64,000 nt of DNA from Kitasatospora azatica KCTC 9699. GTDB taxonomy: Bacteria > Actinomycetota > Actinomycetes > Streptomycetales > Streptomycetaceae. The notes beneath the pieces are model-generated. The model was not told where the DNA came from. It saw only the letters and a list, made by a program, of their open reading frames with translations, and made no database searches. How positions within the stretch are numbered: position 1 is the first letter of the stretch; each line of letters begins with the position of its first letter. Where the stretch lies: the NCBI RefSeq assembly GCF_000744785.1, contig NZ_JQMO01000003.1:2976001-3040000 (forward strand). Reading direction: 5' to 3'. A program made the translations under genes and the position numbers. Shown piece after piece: positions 49,520-57,252 of the stretch.

Positions 49520-49816
49520 TCAGTCCATCTCCAGCACCCGGGCGTGCAGCACCTGGCGCTGCTGCAGCGCCGCGCGCACGGCGCGGTGCAGCCCGTCCTC
49601 GAGGTAGAGGTCCCCGTGCCACTTGACCACGTGGGCGAAGAGGTCGCCGTAGAACGTCGAGTCCTCCGCCAGCAGGGTCTCCAGGTCCAACTGGCCCTTG
49701 GTGGTCACGAGCTGGTCCAGTCGCACCGGGCGAGGGGCGACGTCCGCCCACTGGCGGGTGCTGGTACGGCCGTGATCCGGGTACGGCCGCCCGTTGCCGA
49801 TGCGCTTGAAGATCAC
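49520..49816 (-). CDS. conserved small protein with ParB-like/VapB-labelled features
   Basis: A 98-aa protein: MIFKRIGNGRPYPDHGRTST, RPVRLDQLVTTKGQLDLETL, FYGDLFAHVVKWHGDLYLED and GLHRAVRAALQQRQVLHARV. The LEDGLHRAVRAA segment resembles the DGHHR-type motif of ParB-like folds. Homologues are often labelled VapB-family antitoxin, but no toxin gene is adjacent, so a toxin-antitoxin role is unsupported here. It lies next to the LytR_C gene. Confidence 0.75.
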   Translation of the reverse strand: MIFKRIGNGRPYPDHGRTSTRQWADVAPRPVRLDQLVTTKGQLDLETLLAEDSTFYGDLFAHVVKWHGDLYLEDGLHRAVRAALQQRQVLHARVLEMD

Positions 49817-49935
49817 ACGGAAAGCCTACCGTTAGCGCGGCGGGTGGCGCAGCAAGCGCGCTGTCCCCGAACCAATTGGCCGGTGCCCGAACCAACCGGC
49901 CGGTGTCCGAACCAATGGCCCAGGCCGGATGAGCG

Positions 49936-51102
49936 CTATCCGCGCAGTGCCGCGCCGATCCGGTCCAGCGAGGAGAGCCGCATCAGGCCGTAGTTGTAGA
50001 ACTCGACCTCCGGCACGCCCAGCCCGCGCAGCGTGGCGATCTTCTCGGCCAGGTTGGCCGGGCCGTCGCAGTCCTCGGCCATCGGACGCAGGATCACCGC
50101 CAGCTCGGCGGGACGGACTCCGTGCAGTGCGAAGGCGGCGACCTTCTCGCGCACCGCCTCGGCGGTCTTGGCGTAGCCCAGGGTCTCGATGCCCACGCCC
50201 GCCTTGACCAGCGCGGGCAGGTCGATCCCGGCCAGCCAGCCGGTGCCGGGGCCGCCGCCGTCCATGAAGCTCAGCCGCATGCCGTGCTGCCCGGCCCGCT
50301 CGGCGAGTTCGGCGGCCAGCGAGGTGACGGTGCCGGCGGCGGCGTCGACGTAGGCGGCCAGCGCGCCGTCGGCCAGCTGGTCCAGCGCGCCGGGTTCGGC
50401 GGCGGCGGACTCGTCGGCGAGTCGGCGGCGGATCTCGGTGGTGGCGACCCGCCGCACCCGCTCGGCCGGCACGCCCTGGGCGGTGGCGGCGGCCAGGCAG
50501 TGCGGGCAGAAGCAGATCCCCAGCAGGGCTTCGGCGACCGGGCCGAGCCGCTCGAAGTAGCGCTCGTGGTGGTAGCCGTGCCGCAGGCCGTGGAAGTGCA
50601 GCGACTCGGCGCGGATCGCGTCCACGCCGTACCGGGCCAGTTCGTCCACCAGCCCGAGCGCGTACTCGCGCACCTCGGGGTTGGCGGGGCAGAGCTCGGT
50701 GAGGTGGCGGTCGCCGAAGGCGTTGGCGGGGGCGCAGTCGGGGTGCTGGAAGCCGAGCCGGTCGTTGTGGCAGAAGACGGTCCAGGCGTGCAGCTTCAGC
50801 CCGCGCCGCCGGGTCTCGGTGGCGGCCTCGGCGAACGGGTCGCGGTCACCGATCGCGGTGGACGGCGTCGGGGCGAGCCGCTTTCCGGCCCAGCGGGCCG
50901 GGTCGGGCCGGAAGTACGCCGCGCCCGGCTCCAGGTAGCGCAGCACCCGGGTCGGGTGGTGCGGGAAGACGTCGCGCGCCTCGTGGTAGACCGAGGCCAG
51001 CGTCACGCCGCCGACGCCGGCGCGGTCGGTGAGGTTGCCGAAGAAGGTGTCCGCACCCTCGTCGATCAGGTCGGTGGCGAAGGCGAGGACGGACGACTGC
51101 AC
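49936..51102 (-). CDS. conserved TIM-barrel-like protein of unknown function
   Basis: A 388-aa protein. Barrel-like blocks: SVLAFATDLIDEGADTFFGN, GVTLASVYHEARDVFPHHPT, LKLHAWTVFCHNDRLGFQHP, ELCPANPEVREYALGLVDEL, VDAIRAESLHFHGLRHGYHH, ICFCPHCLAAA and LRLSFMDGGGPGTGWLAGID. The CFCPHC motif suggests metal binding. The fold resembles glycoside-hydrolase-like proteins without a named family. GTG 51102 has GGAG 7 bases upstream; the longer frame to 51207 is Arg/Pro-rich and unlikely. No operon partner is obvious. Confidence 0.8.
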   Translation of the reverse strand: MQSSVLAFATDLIDEGADTFFGNLTDRAGVGGVTLASVYHEARDVFPHHPTRVLRYLEPGAAYFRPDPARWAGKRLAPTPSTAIGDRDPFAEAATETRRRGLKLHAWTVFCHNDRLGFQHPDCAPANAFGDRHLTELCPANPEVREYALGLVDELARYGVDAIRAESLHFHGLRHGYHHERYFERLGPVAEALLGICFCPHCLAAATAQGVPAERVRRVATTEIRRRLADESAAAEPGALDQLADGALAAYVDAAAGTVTSLAAELAERAGQHGMRLSFMDGGGPGTGWLAGIDLPALVKAGVGIETLGYAKTAEAVREKVAAFALHGVRPAELAVILRPMAEDCDGPANLAEKIATLRGLGVPEVEFYNYGLMRLSSLDRIGAALRG

Positions 51103-51238
51103 GGTGCGGCTCCGGGACGACGAGGACGCGAGGGCCACGCGAGGGCGACGCGCGAGCGACGCAGGGGTGCGCGGGGTGCGCGGGGGGCGCGGGGTACGGA
51201 GCCCCACGCTAGCCGCCCGGCTTAGGATGGTCTAGACC

Positions 51239-51964
51239 TTAGAGTCCGAGATCGTCCAGCTCCTTGAGCAGCTCCGAGCGGGGAGTGGACACTGCGTCGC
51301 CCTTGTCCTTGCCCCTGCCCCCGCCCCCGCCGGTGGCCCCGCTCCCGCCCTCGCCCCCGCCGGCGGCCGGTCGAGTCCGGTCGCGCAGCAGCCAGGCGCC
51401 CGCGAGGCCGCCGACCAGTCCACCCAGATGGCCCAGCCAGCTCACCTGACCCGCCGCGCCCGGCATCGCGCCGAAGACCAGGTAGGCGAAGGAGGCGGCC
51501 ATCACCAGCCCGATCAGCGTGTCGATCAGGTGCCGGTCGAAGACCCCGCGCAGCACCACGTAGCCGAAGTACCCGAAGACCAGTCCGCTGGCCCCCACGG
51601 TCAGCGTGGCGGCGCTCTGGAAGATCCAGACCGTCAGTCCGCTGGTGAGGGTGACCAGCGCGGTCAGGGCGAGGAACTTCGCCACCCCGCGGTAGGCCGC
51701 CAGGAAGCCGAAGATGAAGAGCGGTCCGGAGTTCGCCTGCAGGTGGCCCCAGCTGAAGTGCAGCAGCGGCGCGGTGAAGATCTCCGGCAGTCGGCCGAGG
51801 TCGTGCGGGCGGACCCCGTACTGGGCGGTCAGCGCCATACTGTCGGACCAGTTGCCGAGCTGCACCGCCCAGACCACGGCGAGCAGCCCGAACACCGTGA
51901 AGAAGGCCTTGCGCGCCTCGGCGATCATTCGCGCCTCGGCACTGCGCAGGTCGGTCTCGGCCAT
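51239..51964 (-). CDS. rhomboid-family intramembrane serine protease
   Basis: A 241-aa membrane protein with six hydrophobic segments. The catalytic Ser is in TVGASGLVFGYFGYVV (GxSG, TM4) and the catalytic His in SWLGHLGGLVGGLAGAWLL (TM6); LLHFSWGHLQANSGPLFIFG supplies the conserved H-x2-SWxHL-xxN oxyanion region. A Gly/Ser-rich cytosolic tail ends in STPRSELLKELDDLGL. It cleaves transmembrane substrates; the target is unknown. Confidence 0.92.
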   Translation of the reverse strand: MAETDLRSAEARMIAEARKAFFTVFGLLAVVWAVQLGNWSDSMALTAQYGVRPHDLGRLPEIFTAPLLHFSWGHLQANSGPLFIFGFLAAYRGVAKFLALTALVTLTSGLTVWIFQSAATLTVGASGLVFGYFGYVVLRGVFDRHLIDTLIGLVMAASFAYLVFGAMPGAAGQVSWLGHLGGLVGGLAGAWLLRDRTRPAAGGGEGGSGATGGGGGRGKDKGDAVSTPRSELLKELDDLGL

Positions 51965-52106
51965 CTCGCTCCCCTCCCGGCAGCAGTTCCTTCGGCAGTC
52001 CCTTCGGCCGATCGTAGGGGCTCGGGACGAGGACGGGTACGCCGGCCGGGTGACAGTCGGACTGTCGCAGCCGGGTCGCGACCTCGGTGGACCAGACGAT
52101 GAACAG

Positions 52107-54986
52107 ATGAGTGTCCGTCAGATCATTGTCACGGCCCGCGCCACCGTCAGGTCCAGAGCCAGCACCACCGCCAGGTCCAGCTCCAGAGCCAGCACCACCG
52201 CCGGCTCCGGAGCCCGCGCCACCGCCAGGGCCAGGGCCCCGCTGGCCCTGGCCACCGCGCTGCTGCTGGGCGCGGCGGGTGGGGTGACCGGGCCGGTCGC
52301 CGTCGCCGCCGCCGCGCAACCGCACCGCGTCACCGTCAACGACCCGGCCCAGTACGTCAATCCGTTCGTCGGCACGAAACAGGGCGCCACCGACTACGGC
52401 AACGGCGGCGGCGCGGGCAACACCTTCCCCGGTGCCACCGCCCCGCTCGGCATGGTGCAGTGGAGCCCGGACACCGTCACCTACCAGCACGGCGGCTACG
52501 ACTACGACGACCAGCGGATCCGCGGCTTCAGCCTGACCCACATCTCCGGCGCGGGCTGCGGCGACTACGGCAACATCCCGTTCCTGCCGCTGCTCGGCGA
52601 CAGTCCGGTGGGCCACGAGACCTTCTCGCACGGGAACGAGTGGGCCTCGCCCGGCGCGTACGACGTGACCTTCGACAACGGGCTGCACACCGCGCTGTCC
52701 ACCACCCAGCGCTCGGGCATCGCCCGGTTCAGCTACCCGGCCGGCCAGCGCGCCTCGCTGACCGTCGACGCCGGTCGGGCGTTCAACAGTGCCAGCGGCT
52801 CGGTGGCCATCGGCACCGACCGGATCTCCGGCTACACCGACAGCGGCAACTTCTGCGGGGCGGGCAACCACTACCGGATCTACTTCACCGCCGCTTTCGA
52901 CCACCCGTTCACCCGGGCCGGCATCGTGCAGGACGGCCGGCTCGACACGACCCGCCACACCGCCACCGGCAGCAGCCCGGGGATCGCCCCGCAGCCCGCC
53001 CGCACCGCCGAGGCCCAGGCCGCCCAGTCCGGCAAGCGCGGGCCCGACCAGTCGGTGCACCCGGAGGCCCCGGACACCGGCTCGGGCGCGCAGGCCATGG
53101 TCTCCTTCGACACCAGCAGCAACCCGGAGGTGATCGCCAAGGTCGGCATCTCCTTCGTCAGCGCCGACAACGCCTGGGACAACCTGCAGGCCGAGCAGGG
53201 CGGGAACGGCTTCGACCAGGTCAGGCTCGGCGTCCGGGCGGCCTGGAACGAGCTGCTCGGCCGGATCGCGGTGGGCGGCGGCACCAAAAAGCAGCTGCGC
53301 ACCTTCTACACCGCGCTCTACCACTCACTGCTGCACCCGAGCGTGCTCAGCGACGTGGACGGCCGCTACCCCGGGTTCGACGGCCAGGTGCACCGCGCCG
53401 CGGACGGAAAAGTCCAGTACGCCGACTTCTCGGGCTGGGACGTCTACCGCTCCCAGGTCCAGCTGCTCGCCCTGCTGGCCCCCAAGGAGGCCTCCGACAT
53501 CGCCCAGTCGGTGGTCAACCAGGGCGTCCAGGGCGGCTACTTCGACCGCTGGACGCTGGCCAACGGCGGCACCGGGGTGATGGTCGGCGACCCGCTGCCG
53601 ATGATCGCCGCCAGCATCCAGGCCTTCGGCGGCACCGACTTCGACGCGGCCGAGCTGCTGCGCCGGTCGCTGGCCGGAAGCGCCGACGGGCGCGAGCGCC
53701 CGGGGCACGCGGTCTACGACGGGCAGGGGTACCTGCCGGTCGGCACACCCGGCGAGTGGGGGCCGGCCGCCGACACCCTGGAGTACACCAGCGCCGACTT
53801 CGCGCTCTCCCAACTCGCCGAGCGGATCGGCGCGCACAGCGAGCACGACGCGCTGCTGCGCCGCTCGGCCAACTGGCGCAACCTGTTCAACGCCGACAGC
53901 CACTACATCCAGCCGCGCAACGCCGACCACAGCTGGCCCGGCTTCGACCCCGCCAACCAGGACTCCTACACCGAGGGCAACGGCGCCCAGTACACCTGGA
54001 TGGTCCCCTACAACCACCGCGGCCTGTTCGACGCGATGGGCGGCGACCAGGCGGTCAGCGCCCGACTCGACTCCTTCTTCCAGAACCTCGACGCCGGCCC
54101 GAACGCGCCCTACGCCTACCTGGGCAACGAGCCGAGCCTCAACACCCCCTGGGCCTACGACTACGCGGGCCGCCCCGACCGGGCCCAGGACGTGGTGCGC
54201 CGCGCGCTGACCATGCTGTTCGGCGACACGCCCGACGGAGAGGTGGGCAACGACGACCTCGGCGAGATGAGCTCCTGGGCGGTCTGGGCCACCCTCGGCC
54301 TCTACCCGCAGGCGCCGGGCCGCGCCGAACTGGTGCTGGCCAGCCCGCTCTTCCCGCAGACCACGATCAGCCGCGGCAACGGCGTCTCGATCGACCTGAG
54401 CGCGCCCGCGGCCAGCGAGGACGCACGCTACGTGCACGGCCTGCGGGTCAACGGGGCCGCCTCCGACCGGCCCTGGCTCAGCGCCGAACTGGTCGCCCAG
54501 GGCGCCACGCTGGACTACACGCTGTCGACCGACCCGGACCCGACCTGGGGCCACGACCCGAACTCCGCGCCGCCCTCATTCGACGTCGGCCCGGCCCAGC
54601 CGGTCACCGGCCCGGTGACCGGACTGGCCGGCAAGTGCATGGACGTCGACCACAGCGGCGGGCCCGGCACTCCGGTACAGCTGTGGCAGTGCGACGGGAC
54701 CGGCGCCCAGAGCTGGACCCTGGCGAGCGACGGAACGGTGCGGGCGCTGGGCATGTGCCTGGACGTGCTGCACAGCGCCACCGACGCCGGCACCCCCGTC
54801 CAGGTCTGGAACTGCAACGCCACCGGCGCCCAGCAGTGGTGGGCGCGCCCGGACGGCTCGCTCTACAACCCGCCGTCGGGCCGCTGCCTGGACCTGCCGC
54901 GCGGCGTCACCGACGACGGGACCCACCTGCAGTTGTGGGACTGCAACGGGACCGGCGCCCAGCGCTGGACCGTGCCGACCGGCTGA
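52107..54986 (+). CDS. secreted GH92 alpha-mannosidase with ricin-type lectin domain
   Basis: A 959-aa exported enzyme. A long Arg/Ala/Ser-rich N-terminus precedes the signal core (PLALATALLLGAAGGVTGPV). GH92 then begins DPAQYVNPFVGTKQGATDYG, GNTFPGATAPLGMVQWSPDT, GFSLTHISGAGCGDYGNIPF and continues through DFSGWDVYRSQVQLLALLAP, QYTWMVPYNHRGLFDAMGG and GNDDLGEMSSWAVWATLGLY (catalytic acid/base region). The C-terminus is a CBM13 trefoil with three QxW-type repeats (QLWQCDGTGAQSW, QVWNCNATGAQQW, QLWDCNGTGAQRW). It is a calcium-dependent exo-alpha-mannosidase releasing mannose from fungal or glycoprotein mannans. The start codon is uncertain because the Shine-Dalgarno is weak. Confidence 0.88.
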   Translation: MSVRQIIVTARATVRSRASTTARSSSRASTTAGSGARATARARAPLALATALLLGAAGGVTGPVAVAAAAQPHRVTVNDPAQYVNPFVGTKQGATDYGNGGGAGNTFPGATAPLGMVQWSPDTVTYQHGGYDYDDQRIRGFSLTHISGAGCGDYGNIPFLPLLGDSPVGHETFSHGNEWASPGAYDVTFDNGLHTALSTTQRSGIARFSYPAGQRASLTVDAGRAFNSASGSVAIGTDRISGYTDSGNFCGAGNHYRIYFTAAFDHPFTRAGIVQDGRLDTTRHTATGSSPGIAPQPARTAEAQAAQSGKRGPDQSVHPEAPDTGSGAQAMVSFDTSSNPEVIAKVGISFVSADNAWDNLQAEQGGNGFDQVRLGVRAAWNELLGRIAVGGGTKKQLRTFYTALYHSLLHPSVLSDVDGRYPGFDGQVHRAADGKVQYADFSGWDVYRSQVQLLALLAPKEASDIAQSVVNQGVQGGYFDRWTLANGGTGVMVGDPLPMIAASIQAFGGTDFDAAELLRRSLAGSADGRERPGHAVYDGQGYLPVGTPGEWGPAADTLEYTSADFALSQLAERIGAHSEHDALLRRSANWRNLFNADSHYIQPRNADHSWPGFDPANQDSYTEGNGAQYTWMVPYNHRGLFDAMGGDQAVSARLDSFFQNLDAGPNAPYAYLGNEPSLNTPWAYDYAGRPDRAQDVVRRALTMLFGDTPDGEVGNDDLGEMSSWAVWATLGLYPQAPGRAELVLASPLFPQTTISRGNGVSIDLSAPAASEDARYVHGLRVNGAASDRPWLSAELVAQGATLDYTLSTDPDPTWGHDPNSAPPSFDVGPAQPVTGPVTGLAGKCMDVDHSGGPGTPVQLWQCDGTGAQSWTLASDGTVRALGMCLDVLHSATDAGTPVQVWNCNATGAQQWWARPDGSLYNPPSGRCLDLPRGVTDDGTHLQLWDCNGTGAQRWTVPTG

Positions 54987-55023
54987 CGCCGCCTCGGCTC
55001 ACCACCCCGGAAGGCTGCCGGCC

Positions 55024-55623
55024 CTACTTCGAGGGCCCGGCGGCCTTCTCGGCCTTCGCCGCCTGCTTGGCCTGCTGCTTGTACGCCCGGACCTGGACGA
55101 GCGACTCCGGGTCGGTGATGTCCGCCACCGACCGACGGCTGCCCTCCTCCCCGTACAGGCCCGCCGCCTCCCGCCAGCCGTCCGGCCGGACGCCGAACTG
55201 CTTGCCGAGCAGCGCCAGGAAGATCTGCGACTTCTGCTTGCCGAAGCCCGGCAGCTCGACCAGCCGCCGCAGCAGCTCCGCCCCGCTCGGCACCTCGCGC
55301 CACACCGCCGCGGCATCACCGTCGTAGTGCTCCACCAGGTACTGGCACAGCTGCTGCACCCGCTTCGCCATCGACCCCGGATACCGGTGCACCGCCGGCT
55401 TGGCCGACAACAACTCGGCGAACGCCTCCGGGTCGTAACCGGCGATCACCCGCGCGTCGAGATCCTCGGCGCCCATCCGCTGAGCAATGGTCAGCGGCCC
55501 GGCGAACGCCTTCTCCATGGGCACTTGTTGATCAAGAAGCATTCCGGTCAGCGCGGCCAACGCACTGCGACTGAGCAGCGCGTCGGCGTCCGCCTGCTGG
55601 GCGAGGTGGAGGGAGACAGCCAT
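55024..55623 (-). CDS. HhH-GPD-family base-excision repair-like protein
   Basis: A 199-aa protein: LAALTGMLLDQQVPMEKAFA, RMGAEDLDARVIAGYDPEAF, YPGSMAKRVQQLCQYLVEHY, then the helix-hairpin-helix ELPGFGKQKSQIFLALLGKQ and GVRPDGWREAAGLYGEEGSR. The HhH plus following Gly/Pro-rich loop fit the GPD superfamily, but the catalytic Lys (EndoIII) is not at the expected place. The usual Asp is also unclear, so glycosylase activity is uncertain. ATG 55623 (MAVSLHLAQQ) agrees with family N-termini. Confidence 0.82.
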   Translation of the reverse strand: MAVSLHLAQQADADALLSRSALAALTGMLLDQQVPMEKAFAGPLTIAQRMGAEDLDARVIAGYDPEAFAELLSAKPAVHRYPGSMAKRVQQLCQYLVEHYDGDAAAVWREVPSGAELLRRLVELPGFGKQKSQIFLALLGKQFGVRPDGWREAAGLYGEEGSRRSVADITDPESLVQVRAYKQQAKQAAKAEKAAGPSK

Positions 55624-55635
55624 GCCACCCATCAT

Positions 55636-55826
55636 GACGGACCGGCGGGCCAGGACGGCGGAACTGCGGAGGAGATAATTCCGGGAATCTACTCGGCGGT
55701 ACCTCAGATAATCCTCAATAATTGACGGGGATTTCCGGTAAAGGGTTACTGGCGCCGGACTTCCGGGCTACCTTTTCCTGCCGTTGCGTGGCGCATCCCC
55801 AACCGCGCAGGAGAGGCGGTATCCCC
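55636..55826 (+). promoter_or_regulatory. promoter region of the permease
   Basis: This 191-base stretch holds a perfect 11-base palindrome ATTCCGGGAAT (55678-55688) and TTGACG (55722-55727) followed 17 bases later by a weak GTTACT. AT content is high between 55670 and 55760. It is a plausible permease promoter with an operator-like element. Confidence 0.4.
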
Positions 55827-57239
55827 ATGAGCACGGACACCACCAAGCGCTCAGAAATTCCCCGGCAGCAGGAGGACAACCAGCTCCAGGCCGGATTGAA
55901 GAACCGTCATCTGTCCATGATCGCGATCGGCGGTGTGATCGGCGCCGGGCTCTTCGTCGGCTCCGGCGCCGGCATCGCGGCCACCGGACCGGGCATCCTG
56001 CTCTCCTACGCGCTGGCCGGCGTGCTGGTGGTGATGGTGATGCGGATGCTCGGCGAGATGGCCGCGGCCGATCCGCAGAGCGGCTCCTTCTCCGCCTACG
56101 CGGACCGGGCGCTGGGCCGCTGGGCCGGGTTCACCATCGGCTGGCTGTACTGGTTCTTCTGGGTCGTGGTGCTGGCCGTGGAGGCCACCGCCGGCGCCAA
56201 GATCCTCAACGGCTGGGTGCCGAGCGTGCCGCAGTGGGCCTTCGCCCTGCTGGTGATGGCCGTGCTGACCGCGACCAACCTGTTCTCGGTCGCCTCCTAC
56301 GGCGAGTTCGAATTCTGGTTCGCCGGAATCAAGGTGGTCGCGATCGCCGCCTTCATCGTGGTCGGAGCGTTGGCGGTGTTCGGGCTGCTGCCGGACACCC
56401 ACGCGGTCGGCACCAGCAATCTGTTCGGCCACGGGGGATTCCTGCCGCACGGTGTCGGCGCGGTCTTCACCGGCATGCTCACCGTGGTCTTCGCCTTCAT
56501 GGGCAGCGAGATCGTCACTCTGGCGGCCGGCGAGTCGGAAGATCCGGAGCGGGCCGTCAGCAAGGCGACCAACAGCGTGATCTGGCGGATCGGCATCTTC
56601 TACCTGGGCTCGATCCTGCTGGTGGTCACCCTGCTGCCGTGGGACTCCGCCAAGGTCGCGGGCAGCCCGTACGTCGCGGTGCTGGAGCACGTCGGGATCC
56701 CCGGCGCGGCCCAGCTGATGAACGTCATCGTGCTCACCGCCGTGCTCTCCTGCCTCAACTCCGGGATGTACACGGCCTCCCGGATGGCCTTCTCGCTCGG
56801 GCAGCGCGGCGACGCGCCGGCCGCCTTCGCCAAGGTGACCTCGCGCGGTGTGCCGCGCACGGCGATCCTGGCCTCGGTGGTCTTCGGCTTCGTCGCGGTC
56901 TTCTTCAACTACACCTCGCCGGACACCGTCTTCCAGTTCCTGCTGAACTCCTCGGGCGCGGTGGCGCTCTTCGTCTGGCTGGTGATCTGCTTCTCGCAGC
57001 TGCGGATGCGCCGGATCATCGAGCGCGAGGCGCCCGAGCGGCTGACCGTGCGGATGTGGCTCTACCCGTACCTGACCTGGGCCACCATCGGCCTGATCGG
57101 CTTCGTGGTGGCCTACATGTTCACCGACCACGACGGGCGGATCCAGATGATCCTCTCGCTGGTCGCGGCCGCCGTGGTGCTGGTCGCCGCCCGCGTGGTG
57201 GAGGCCCGCCGCAAGTCCCGGGCCGCGCTGGCGGACTAG
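55827..57239 (+). CDS. APC-superfamily amino-acid permease (GABA/proline/aromatic type)
   Basis: A 470-aa membrane protein with 12 predicted helices. It carries the AAT-family signature LKNRHLSMIAIGGVIGAGLF with GSGAGIAATGPGILLSYALA in TM1-TM2, then MRMLGEMAAADPQSGSFSAY, TVVFAFMGSEIVTLAAGES, LNSGMYTASRMAFSLGQRGD and APAAFAKVTSRGVPRTAILA. The group includes GabP, ProY and AroP proton symporters; the exact amino acid is not predictable. ATG 55827 (MSTDTTKRSE) follows GAGAGGCGG. Confidence 0.93.
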   Translation: MSTDTTKRSEIPRQQEDNQLQAGLKNRHLSMIAIGGVIGAGLFVGSGAGIAATGPGILLSYALAGVLVVMVMRMLGEMAAADPQSGSFSAYADRALGRWAGFTIGWLYWFFWVVVLAVEATAGAKILNGWVPSVPQWAFALLVMAVLTATNLFSVASYGEFEFWFAGIKVVAIAAFIVVGALAVFGLLPDTHAVGTSNLFGHGGFLPHGVGAVFTGMLTVVFAFMGSEIVTLAAGESEDPERAVSKATNSVIWRIGIFYLGSILLVVTLLPWDSAKVAGSPYVAVLEHVGIPGAAQLMNVIVLTAVLSCLNSGMYTASRMAFSLGQRGDAPAAFAKVTSRGVPRTAILASVVFGFVAVFFNYTSPDTVFQFLLNSSGAVALFVWLVICFSQLRMRRIIEREAPERLTVRMWLYPYLTWATIGLIGFVVAYMFTDHDGRIQMILSLVAAAVVLVAARVVEARRKSRAALAD

Positions 57240-57252
57240 CACCGGACAGGCC

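Noticed and set aside
49520..49816. Toxin-antitoxin module
   Set aside because: Homologues carry a VapB label, but no PIN-domain or other toxin gene is adjacent.
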